A stretch of DNA of 5,420 nt, from assembly GCA_021847855.1 (NCBI GenBank), contig JAJZOT010000141.1, forward strand, positions 1 through 5,420, given 5' to 3'. The stretch is from Thermoplasmata archaeon. Lineage in GTDB: Archaea; Thermoplasmatota; Thermoplasmata; Thermoplasmatales; Thermoplasmataceae. Position 1 is the first letter of the stretch, and each line of letters opens with the position of its first letter. A program made the position numbers and the translations under genes. The notes under the pieces are model-generated. The model worked only from the letters and a program-made list of their open reading frames with translations, searched no databases and was not told the origin of the DNA. Of this stretch, positions 1 through 5,420 are shown piece by piece.

Positions 1-95
1 ACGAGCCCGCCAAGATCAGGATCAGAGGTGACAAAGCCTCTTTTTTCCAGAGCTTCGCAAAGCTTCCTGATAAAAATGCGCCTGTTCTCCTCCAT
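1..95 (-). CDS. Start of an unidentified protein gene (3' end outside the window)
   Basis: An open frame starts at the ATG at 95-93 and runs off the left edge after 31 codons. The visible N-terminus begins MEENRRIFIRKLCEALEKRG and continues with FVTSDPDLGGL, a charged amphipathic helix followed by a loop. An in-frame ATG at 113-111 would add six residues (MQYLLN). It lies only about 8 nt below the TATA-like box at 117-124, whereas the ATG at 95 lies at the distance expected for a leaderless transcript, so I prefer 95. No Shine-Dalgarno sequence precedes it. The pattern of a helix, 'GF', then 'S-D-P' loosely recalls the N-terminus of archaeal COG1395-type predicted transcriptional regulators, but that is a weak guess from memory on too little sequence. 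The gene is real with fair confidence because promoter and start agree; its function is unknown. Confidence 0.55.
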   Translation of the reverse strand, partial: MEENRRIFIRKLCEALEKRGFVTSDPDLGGL

Positions 96-116
96 ATTTA
101 ACAAATATTGCATCCA

Positions 117-124
117 GTATTTAA
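117..124 (-). promoter_or_regulatory. TATA box (box A) of the partial gene at the left edge
   Basis: On the minus strand this reads TTAAATAC, preceded by the purine-rich AGAATAAC that could serve as a BRE. Its centre is about 25 nt upstream of the ATG at 95, so transcription would begin at or next to the start codon (leaderless mRNA). It sits in the 70-nt gap after the HTH/ACT-like gene, which suggests the left-edge gene has its own promoter. Confidence 0.5.
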
Positions 125-165
125 GTTATTCTATTACCTGCCCCTTACGTGCATATGTATGGAAT

Positions 166-765
166 TCAATCCATCTCAACCTTTTCCCAGGCGTTTGAGG
201 AAAGTTTGTTCGGGCAGACAATAACTTCGCATTTCGCGCACGCAAGGTATTCAGGATTCAGTTCCGGAGTAGCTATTATTACCTTGCTGACGCCAAAGAT
301 GCTGCCGACCTGGTCGAAAATCTTCGTAGGCACCGACCTGTAAAATACTGCTCTTATGAAGGTGTCTTCCTTTCCACAATTCCTACCTGTTATGTCTCTC
401 ACATTACATCCGTAACGTTTTATTATCTCCGTAAACTCATTCAGCACCCTCGAGAAATAGCCGGGAGAGGTCACGACTGTTATGACCTGGCTACCTATGA
501 CCGGTGCTACCCTGGAAATGTCTTCCATTGGAAGCAATTTGCTCATGACCATCTTCAGCACTTCAACTGATTCCACGACCTTGATGGTCTCGTACACAGT
601 TCTTCTGTTTACGTCCAGGGATTTGGCTATTTCTGAAATAGAAATTTCTATGTTTCTGAGAAAAAGTTTTCCGTCAACTATCGAAATGCCGTTGTTGTAG
701 AGCCCCTCAATGACTCTTTTCCTGGTAGGATACGATTTGAAGTATTCTTCAAGCAACAATAGCAT
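166..765 (-). CDS. Predicted HTH plus ACT-like domain transcriptional regulator
   Basis: This 199-residue protein is probably a cytoplasmic DNA-binding regulator. Residues about 39-63 form a helix-turn-helix (ISISEIAKSL, a turn at DVNRR, then TVYETIKVVE as recognition helix). Residues about 92-167 alternate strand-helix-strand (SQVITVVTS, FSRVLNEFTEIIKRYG, NVRDITG, TFIRAVFYRS, KVIIATPE), as expected of an ACT-like ligand-binding domain. The tail carries C176-x2-C179-x4-C184, with C120 and C130 earlier, which could bind a metal or respond to redox. The order HTH, ACT, short Cys tail fits the archaeal COG2150 family (predicted regulators of amino acid metabolism) as I remember it; this was not verified. 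The ATG at 765 is supported by a TATA box about 22 nt upstream and the lack of a Shine-Dalgarno sequence. It follows the M61 peptidase after 36 nt. Ligand and target genes cannot be read from the sequence. Confidence 0.75.
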   Translation of the reverse strand: MLLLLEEYFKSYPTRKRVIEGLYNNGISIVDGKLFLRNIEISISEIAKSLDVNRRTVYETIKVVESVEVLKMVMSKLLPMEDISRVAPVIGSQVITVVTSPGYFSRVLNEFTEIIKRYGCNVRDITGRNCGKEDTFIRAVFYRSVPTKIFDQVGSIFGVSKVIIATPELNPEYLACAKCEVIVCPNKLSSNAWEKVEMD

Positions 766-783
766 AAAATGTAATTTGGTGAA

Positions 784-791
784 AATATAAA
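784..791 (-). promoter_or_regulatory. TATA box of the HTH/ACT-like regulator gene
   Basis: The minus strand reads TTTATATT, a near-consensus archaeal box A. Its centre is about 22 nt upstream of the ATG at 765, predicting a leaderless transcript. No Shine-Dalgarno sequence lies between box and start. The box falls in the 36-nt gap directly after the stop codon of the M61 peptidase gene, so the T-rich run may also contribute to ending the upstream transcript. No clear operator palindrome is visible next to it. Confidence 0.6.
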
Positions 792-801
792 TACTGTGTG
801 A

Positions 802-2568
802 TTACCCCAGAATTACTCTGCTGCGAATTGCTGAAGTCTTGTCCTCGCGATCAAGTATCGGTTCATAATATTCTGGTGGAGCCATAGAAAGTTGCACTTC
901 CAGGGTATAGAGCATGCCTCTCCTGAAAAGGTCGACCTTCACCTTATCTCCAGGCTTGAATATATAGGGGTTATCAGTCTTGATCGATCTTAAATCATCC
1001 CTTATATTCTTTAGAAACAGGTCGGAAAACCTGATCCGGTTGATGGCTACCAGCTCATCGCCGGCATTGATTCCTGCCTGGAACGCAGGCGATCCTTCAA
1101 GGACCGAGGACACGATAGTTTTGCCGTTTTCTGATTTTGTGAACAAGCCCATGTACGATTTCTCAGCAGGTTCGTTGTTATCTATTTTCCTGTACCCCTT
1201 CTTGATTTTCACCCCTATTCTGGCAAACTCGGAATCGAAGTCTATTTTCTCAGTACCCCTGACATATCGTGAGTAAAATTCAGAGAAATCCTTCCCTGAC
1301 ACATCCCTTAGTGCGGAGAGCAGGTCCTTCTCCACAAAGCCCTTGCCATCCTTCTTGTATTTTTCATAGAGATGCCTCATTACGTCATCAAGGCTTTTCA
1401 ATCCTCCAGTGGCTTCAGATATTCTGCTGCTGAGGAGGAAGCCGAGGATCTCTCCCTTGAGATAGTATGATATGTAACTATTGGTGTTGTTTGGAGACGG
1501 GCGGTAAAGCTTTATCCATGAGTCAAAAGAGGAGTCGGATGCTGATTCGATGGCAGATCCTGGAATGAGTTCGTAGTACCTTGCATACTCAAGGATATGC
1601 TTCAGATATTCCTCTTCCGTAATCAGTCCTGCACGGAAGAGTGCAATCCATTCGTAATAGCTGGTTATCCCCTCGCTCACCCACAGCATTGTTGTGTAGT
1701 TCTCTTCCTTGTAGTTGAACGGCCCCAGTTCGATTGGCCTGATCCTCTTGACATTCCACAGGTGAAAATATTCATGTGACGTGACTGAAAGGAAATCCAG
1801 ATATCTGTCCCTCGGGGAAAAACTGAACCTTTCAATATCGATGGTGGTGGAATTCAGGTGTTCCAGGCCACCTCCCTGTCCACCCTCCTGAACAAGGTGA
1901 TATATGAAAACGTATCTTTTGAAGGGATACTGGTTAAACATCTTTGAAAATGAGGAGACTATTTTCTGGACATCATTCAGAATCATCGTCTCGTTTTCGT
2001 TTCCGTGCCCGTAGATGACTATCTCATGCTGTTTTCCGTCTACTTCAAAAAAGAGGCTGCGGTGAGTGCCGATTTCCAGCGGAGAATCGACAAGAATGTC
2101 ATAATTAACCGCCCTGAACCTGTTTTCGCCTATCTTTTCAAGTCCGGTAGATATTTTCCATTCCGGAGGCGGAGAAACAAGGAGTTCCACCGCCTGATCC
2201 TTGTATCCTTCTATGTAAAGGAAAACGCTGGTTCCAAGAACAAATGCATGAGTCGAGTCAAGATGACTTGTATGCACTGAAAATTCATCCGCATATACTT
2301 CATAGCTTATCTCCATGGTCCTGATGCCGGAAGAGGCTACGATCCAGGTAGACTTATCTTTCTTTGTCACCACCAGTGGCACTCCAGATTCGGAAACGGC
2401 CTGAAGCTTCCTTACATTTCTGGCAAAATCAAGTATCGCATAGGACCCCGGAGTCCATGCAGGCATCGTGAGCAATGTACGTTCCTCACTGACATCGTCA
2501 AGCTTCATCTTTACTCTGAAGAAGTGTGAGTGTGGATTATTCATCTCAAGCGTGTATGTTATATTCAT
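802..2568 (-). CDS. M61-family metallopeptidase (glycyl aminopeptidase type) with C-terminal PDZ domain
   Basis: A 588-residue zinc peptidase, full length for the family. The N-terminal beta domain (about 1-190) contains the typical MPAWTPGSYAI segment. The thermolysin-like catalytic domain follows: GGGLEHLNS (232-240) is the substrate-binding GxMEN-like loop; H265-E-Y-F-H269 is the HExxH zinc site with E266 as general base; it continues as LWNVKRIRP; and E299 in LWVSEG is the expected third zinc ligand. YYLKG (368-372) is another M61-typical motif. A PDZ domain spans about 470-560 (GSPAFQAGI, then GDELVAIN). No signal peptide or membrane segment is seen, so it probably acts in the cytoplasm. 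Family members characterised elsewhere release N-terminal residues, notably glycine, from peptides. A role in late peptide breakdown is inferred. The gene has its own TATA box and a leaderless start, so it is probably transcribed separately from the upstream dnaG pair. Confidence 0.93.
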   Translation of the reverse strand: MNITYTLEMNNPHSHFFRVKMKLDDVSEERTLLTMPAWTPGSYAILDFARNVRKLQAVSESGVPLVVTKKDKSTWIVASSGIRTMEISYEVYADEFSVHTSHLDSTHAFVLGTSVFLYIEGYKDQAVELLVSPPPEWKISTGLEKIGENRFRAVNYDILVDSPLEIGTHRSLFFEVDGKQHEIVIYGHGNENETMILNDVQKIVSSFSKMFNQYPFKRYVFIYHLVQEGGQGGGLEHLNSTTIDIERFSFSPRDRYLDFLSVTSHEYFHLWNVKRIRPIELGPFNYKEENYTTMLWVSEGITSYYEWIALFRAGLITEEEYLKHILEYARYYELIPGSAIESASDSSFDSWIKLYRPSPNNTNSYISYYLKGEILGFLLSSRISEATGGLKSLDDVMRHLYEKYKKDGKGFVEKDLLSALRDVSGKDFSEFYSRYVRGTEKIDFDSEFARIGVKIKKGYRKIDNNEPAEKSYMGLFTKSENGKTIVSSVLEGSPAFQAGINAGDELVAINRIRFSDLFLKNIRDDLRSIKTDNPYIFKPGDKVKVDLFRRGMLYTLEVQLSMAPPEYYEPILDREDKTSAIRSRVILG

Positions 2569-2592
2569 AACTTTTAGTGTGATGTAGAAAAT

Positions 2593-2600
2593 GATTTAAA
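2593..2600 (-). promoter_or_regulatory. TATA box of the M61 peptidase gene
   Basis: The minus strand reads TTTAAATC within the A/T-rich stretch AAATTTAAATCATTTT. Its centre is about 28 nt upstream of the ATG at 2568, which places the transcript start within a few bases of the start codon. The interval (ending CACACTAAAAGTT) contains no Shine-Dalgarno sequence. It lies in the 46-nt gap after the Lon-like ATPase stop codon. Confidence 0.55.
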
Positions 2601-2614
2601 TTTAGTGCATGCGT

Positions 2615-4114
2615 TCACTGATAGGAACGGTCGTCCCTGTAGTTGTGGTAATTGGAAAAGTATTCGCTCTGCTTCTGTGAGTCAGTGGATTCTGAAGATA
2701 CTGCCGCACCAAAATTTCCGTAGTATTTTTTGATCTTCTCTTCGACTGGCAGATACATGTTCAAAGCTTCCTTCACGTGTCTTTTTTCGATAAGTTTTCC
2801 CTCTTCAGAGACGCATATATCTCCTGCAGCTCTGATTAATCCGCCAAGTTCGCGGAGCTTAAGGGTGAGTGCCCTTTCCTTGTGATCTATATCCTTTGCC
2901 CTTCTTCTTCCCTCGTCTATTATCATTGTGGCCGCGTCCATAGCCATGTGTGGTATCTTGCCGTCGACAATAATTTCCTGTGCGATGAACTGAATGTATT
3001 TTGTCCTGTTTTCCAGAGTATCTGGTATTGTTGTCTCCATCAGAATCTCATAACCGCTGCCGACAATCCTGGATCTCAACGGACTCAATATGTACTGAAG
3101 GTCCTGTATGTTGCAGGCGGCCACAAGAATAAAATTTGCAGGGACCTTGTCAACCCTTACGCTTGCTCCTGCGCTCTGTGGGTTACGACCGGTTATGGGG
3201 AAGTTTCTCTCCTGCATGGCGGTAAGGATGAACCTCTGCAGGTTTCCAAGATGGGTTATCTCATCAATAAACAGGACACCCTCGTGTGCCTCGTGCACAG
3301 AACCTGCTATGACTCTTTCATAGGGTAGGGTGCCGAGCTGTGGATGCCCGCCGTAAGGGTCGTGCCTTACATCCCCAAGCAATTCAGTCTCGCTTGCTCC
3401 GGTTGCGAGTACAAACGGGTTCCTGTCGATAGGAACTATGACCTTGCTTGGGCTTTTCTTTTCCATTTTTCTCTTGCGTTCCAGTGTTTTCTCGTCGAGT
3501 ATCCTGATGTTCTCCCCAGCCCTTTCATAAACGATAACCTCTTCACGGTCCCCGAATTTCCTTGTTGAGGTGACCCGCTCGCTGTTGTTCTGTACGCCAA
3601 AGGCGGCTCCAATTACATTAAAAACATCACCGAACGGCCCCTGGGTATTAACCTGTACTTTGGGAGAATTACAATTCGGGCATACTTGTTCTGTATAAAC
3701 GGAATAAAAACCACACTTAGGGCAGCGATATCCGAGTCTCTCTGCAACACTGACGGGGACGTTCTGCGGATCCGTTACCATTCCCTCGACAGATCCAAGC
3801 TCCAGAGCTTCGGCATTAACTTCTTCCGCGCTCTTTACTTCTACAAAGGGACGTTCAGGGTACTGTGGATTATGTACGACTCTGATCTCCTCCTTAGGTC
3901 TCTGGATGTAAAACGACATCGCCTGGGCAATCATGGACTTTCCCACTCCAGGCGGTCCGACCAGGAGCAGGTGTCTCCTTTGCCTGGCAGCAATCATGGC
4001 CATCTTCACTGCTTCGTCCTGGCCTATTACTCTATCCAGCGGATTGCTGGGAATCTTCACATATGAAGTGTCAGGAAATTCTTCAAAATTAGCGTTCAGG
4101 AATGGCGTTCCCAT
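2615..4114 (-). CDS. LonB-like AAA+ ATPase with zinc-ribbon insert and no protease domain
   Basis: A 499-residue AAA+ protein related to archaeal LonB. Walker A is GPPGVGKS (53-60) and Walker B is GVLFIDE (279-285). N335 is a plausible sensor 1, PLRSR (345-349) holds the likely arginine finger, and LKLRELGGLIRAAGDI (418-433) matches the LonB sensor-2 helix. LLGDVRHDPY (245-254), TAMQERNFPITG (298-309) and TTIPDTLENR (361-370) are LonB-like. Between the Walker motifs, where LonB carries its two membrane helices, this protein has C131-x2-C134 and C145-x2-C148, a zinc-ribbon pattern, with no clear hydrophobic helix. It ends just after PVEEKIKKYYG (456-466), the position where LonB enters its Ser/Lys protease domain, and finishes with a polar Ser/Tyr/Asn/Gln-rich tail. 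It is therefore probably a soluble ATP-driven remodeller, not a protease. The start overlaps the dnaG end by 19 nt, implying one operon. Automatic annotation may call it Lon protease. Confidence 0.9.
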   Translation of the reverse strand: MGTPFLNANFEEFPDTSYVKIPSNPLDRVIGQDEAVKMAMIAARQRRHLLLVGPPGVGKSMIAQAMSFYIQRPKEEIRVVHNPQYPERPFVEVKSAEEVNAEALELGSVEGMVTDPQNVPVSVAERLGYRCPKCGFYSVYTEQVCPNCNSPKVQVNTQGPFGDVFNVIGAAFGVQNNSERVTSTRKFGDREEVIVYERAGENIRILDEKTLERKRKMEKKSPSKVIVPIDRNPFVLATGASETELLGDVRHDPYGGHPQLGTLPYERVIAGSVHEAHEGVLFIDEITHLGNLQRFILTAMQERNFPITGRNPQSAGASVRVDKVPANFILVAACNIQDLQYILSPLRSRIVGSGYEILMETTIPDTLENRTKYIQFIAQEIIVDGKIPHMAMDAATMIIDEGRRRAKDIDHKERALTLKLRELGGLIRAAGDICVSEEGKLIEKRHVKEALNMYLPVEEKIKKYYGNFGAAVSSESTDSQKQSEYFSNYHNYRDDRSYQ

Positions 4115-5397
4115 GATACTACCCTAATTTCAGACGGCTTCTTTGTCACGTGCCCCATCTTTACTCCGTAAATATTCTTGATACCCCTAGTAAAAGCTAC
4201 GTCAACAAGCCTCTGTGATATAACTCCACCTGTTATGAGAGTGTCCGCAGAGGCCACTTCCGCCATCTTATCCACAGCTTCAGCGACCGGGAACGAGGCA
4301 ATTTTCGTGCCATCGTTTCCATAGAACTCCGTAAGTTTATCTTGGAGCAATGAATTCGCTCTTTTCTCGATTGCTCGAGGGTTAGAAAGATCCACCTTAT
4401 CCGGGTTATCCTCAATTAGCTCCTCTTCAGGTACTTCTTCCGGGGGTAGAACCTCCTCTCGTGGTTTTTTCTGCTCCACGGGTTCTGCCTGTTTCTGAAT
4501 GGGCTTCTTGTGTATCTTCTGGGATTCAGTTGCATTTCTTTCTGAAAGTTCCTTCAGCTCTTCTGTCATCCCTCTCATGGATAGGTACTGATCAACAGGG
4601 GTTTTGTATCTCAATGCTTTAACTATCTGCTTGTATGTCAGCTCTTCAACTTCGGTTCCGGGCGGTGCCCTGGCAACGAAATCTACCTCGGCTACCTGGA
4701 GCATTTCTTTCAGTATGAGGTCTCCGCCCCTGTCGCCATCCAGGAACACTGTAACTGTCCTCTCTCTGGATAACATCTGTACTGTTTTCGGGATGTTGGT
4801 TCCCTGCACTGCTATTGTGTTTTTTATTCCGTATCTCAGAAGGTTCAGGATATCGCTCCTGCCTTCTACAACGATTATTGAATCGGAATCCTTCACTGCG
4901 GGGCCTGCTGGCAGGTGCTCCTCGCCATAGCTCATTATTTCTCCCTTCTCTACCTCTTCCCTTACAGTTTGAACTATGGATTCACTAACAGTTTTGCCGT
5001 TCTCGCCCATTCTTTTGTAAAGCTCTTCGGCCCTTTCAACTACTTTTTTCCTTTTCTGTATCCTTACGTCTTCTATGTTCTCTATCTCTACTTTCGCCTT
5101 GCATGGGCCAATCCTGTCTATAGTTTCCAGAGATGCGGCAAGTATAGAGCTTTCAACCTGATCAAGTCCGGATGGAATAAGTGCAAAGCCCTCGGTCCTT
5201 CCTTTCTTGCTGTCTATTTCAACTTCTATTCTTCCTATTTTTCCGCTTTTCTGCAGGTCTCTTAAGTCAAGCTCGTTTCCCAATAATCCTTCAGTCTGAC
5301 CAAATATGGCGCCGACTACGTCTGGTTTTTCAACCACCCCATCGGTTGCAATTTTGGCTTTGATCATGTATTTCGTTAAATTTGGATCTACATTCAT
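4096..5397 (-). CDS. dnaG: Archaeal DnaG primase / exosome-associated TOPRIM protein
   Basis: A 433-residue archaeal DnaG. The N-terminus (MNVDPNLTKYMIKAKI, then KPDVVGAIFGQTEGLLG and LDLRDLQKSGKIGRIEVEID) is the family signature. The TOPRIM core holds VVEGRSD (catalytic E178) and FLDGDRGGD (D220, D222, D226), the Mg-binding acidic residues. An acidic, proline-rich linker (about 295-337) separates it from a C-terminal domain ending QRLVDVAFTRGIKNIYGV and a short basic tail. In archaea this protein has been reported to synthesise short RNA primers and also to be a stable subunit of the RNA exosome; which role dominates here cannot be read. I chose the ATG at 5397 because GGTGAT sits four bases upstream and the family starts there. 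The frame stays open to the right edge, with GTG codons at 5406 and 5400, but the former lies inside the ribosome-binding site. It is probably an internal operon gene. Confidence 0.95.
   Translation of the reverse strand: MNVDPNLTKYMIKAKIATDGVVEKPDVVGAIFGQTEGLLGNELDLRDLQKSGKIGRIEVEIDSKKGRTEGFALIPSGLDQVESSILAASLETIDRIGPCKAKVEIENIEDVRIQKRKKVVERAEELYKRMGENGKTVSESIVQTVREEVEKGEIMSYGEEHLPAGPAVKDSDSIIVVEGRSDILNLLRYGIKNTIAVQGTNIPKTVQMLSRERTVTVFLDGDRGGDLILKEMLQVAEVDFVARAPPGTEVEELTYKQIVKALRYKTPVDQYLSMRGMTEELKELSERNATESQKIHKKPIQKQAEPVEQKKPREEVLPPEEVPEEELIEDNPDKVDLSNPRAIEKRANSLLQDKLTEFYGNDGTKIASFPVAEAVDKMAEVASADTLITGGVISQRLVDVAFTRGIKNIYGVKMGHVTKKPSEIRVVSWERHS
4121..4125 (-). promoter_or_regulatory. Weak ribosome-binding site of the Lon-like ATPase
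   Basis: The minus strand reads AGGGT six bases before the ATG at 4114, inside the last codons of dnaG. It is an imperfect match to the archaeal GGAGGTGA, so initiation may rely partly on ribosomes that have just translated dnaG, in keeping with the 19-nt overlap. Confidence 0.35.
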
Positions 5398-5401
5398 CAC
5401 T

Positions 5402-5407
5402 ATCACC
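5402..5407 (-). promoter_or_regulatory. Shine-Dalgarno site that fixes the dnaG start
   Basis: The minus strand reads GGTGAT, complementary to the ATCACC near the 3' end of archaeal 16S rRNA, and is followed by AGTG and then ATG at 5397. It supports the ATG over the in-frame GTG at 5406, which overlaps the site itself. A Shine-Dalgarno here, with no TATA box visible in the 23 bases upstream, suggests dnaG is not the first gene of its transcript. Confidence 0.6.
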
Positions 5408-5420
5408 CTTGATATCTTCA

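Noticed and set aside
96..165. Transcription terminators in the three intergenic gaps
   Set aside because: T-runs in the gaps are short and double as TATA boxes, and no stem-loop with a T-tract is visible, so no terminator could be supported.
980..1276. A 98-codon open frame on the plus strand inside the M61 gene
   Set aside because: It overlaps the PDZ domain coding region, which has clear family motifs on the other strand, and it has no start signals of its own.
2594..2612. Short palindromes ATTTAAAT and GCATGC before the M61 gene as an operator
   Set aside because: The first is simply the TATA box and the second is only six bases. Neither recurs at the other two promoters, so there is no support for a shared operator.
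2882..3328. A 148-codon open frame on the plus strand opposite the Lon-like ATPase
   Set aside because: It lies wholly inside a well-conserved AAA+ gene, is rich in Cys, Tyr and His, has no recognisable domain, and no TATA box or Shine-Dalgarno sequence was noticed before it. It is a shadow of the real gene.
2615..4114. Lon-like gene as a broken (pseudogene) LonB
   Set aside because: The frame is intact, all AAA+ motifs are present, the missing domain leaves no remnant downstream, and the gene is tightly coupled to dnaG. This looks like a stable architecture, not decay.
4915..5265. A 116-codon open frame on the plus strand opposite dnaG
   Set aside because: The translation is an artefact-like Phe/Tyr/Leu-rich string produced by the Glu/Lys-rich codons of dnaG read backwards. 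It looks membrane-like only for that reason.
1..5420. tRNA, rRNA, CRISPR, insertion sequence or defence-system content
   Set aside because: No tRNA-like arms, direct-repeat arrays, inverted terminal repeats or transposase motifs were seen. The coding sequence is densely filled by four recognisable genes and one partial gene.

Overview
This is a compact stretch of an archaeal chromosome, with every gene on the minus strand. Three things point to archaea: an archaeal-type DnaG (TOPRIM protein with the archaeal start and C-terminal domain), a LonB-type AAA+ ATPase, and TTTAWA-like TATA boxes about 22-28 nt upstream of start codons. Moderate GC, the leaderless promoter layout and my recollection of the Thermoplasma DnaG N-terminus suggest a Thermoplasmatales-like euryarchaeon. 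That placement is inference and was not checked by a search.

Layout in the direction of transcription (high to low coordinates): dnaG (5397-4096) begins just inside the window behind a good Shine-Dalgarno sequence, so it is probably an internal gene of an operon whose start lies outside. It overlaps by 19 nt a 499-residue Lon-like ATPase (4114-2615). That protein matches the archaeal LonB AAA+ module but carries a four-cysteine zinc-ribbon-like insert, shows no membrane segments and stops where the protease domain should begin. After a 46-nt gap with its own TATA box comes an M61-family (glycyl aminopeptidase-type) metallopeptidase with a C-terminal PDZ domain (2568-802). After another 36-nt promoter gap comes a 199-residue HTH plus ACT-like predicted regulator with a cysteine-rich tail (765-166). 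A 70-nt gap with a third TATA box leads into the first 31 codons of an unidentified gene that runs off the left edge (95-1).

How the genes may work together: dnaG and the ATPase look co-transcribed and translationally coupled. Archaeal DnaG is known both as a primase-like protein and as a subunit of the RNA exosome, so the ATPase is a candidate partner of one of those machines (inference). The M61 peptidase and the HTH/ACT-like protein could fit a peptide or amino-acid theme, but each has its own promoter, so the link rests on adjacency alone.

No RNA genes, mobile elements, CRISPR arrays or notable repeats were seen, and no stretch above 300 bases lacks a gene. The most unusual item is the protease-less, zinc-ribbon LonB-like ATPase coupled to dnaG. 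I do not see a complete novel multi-gene system.
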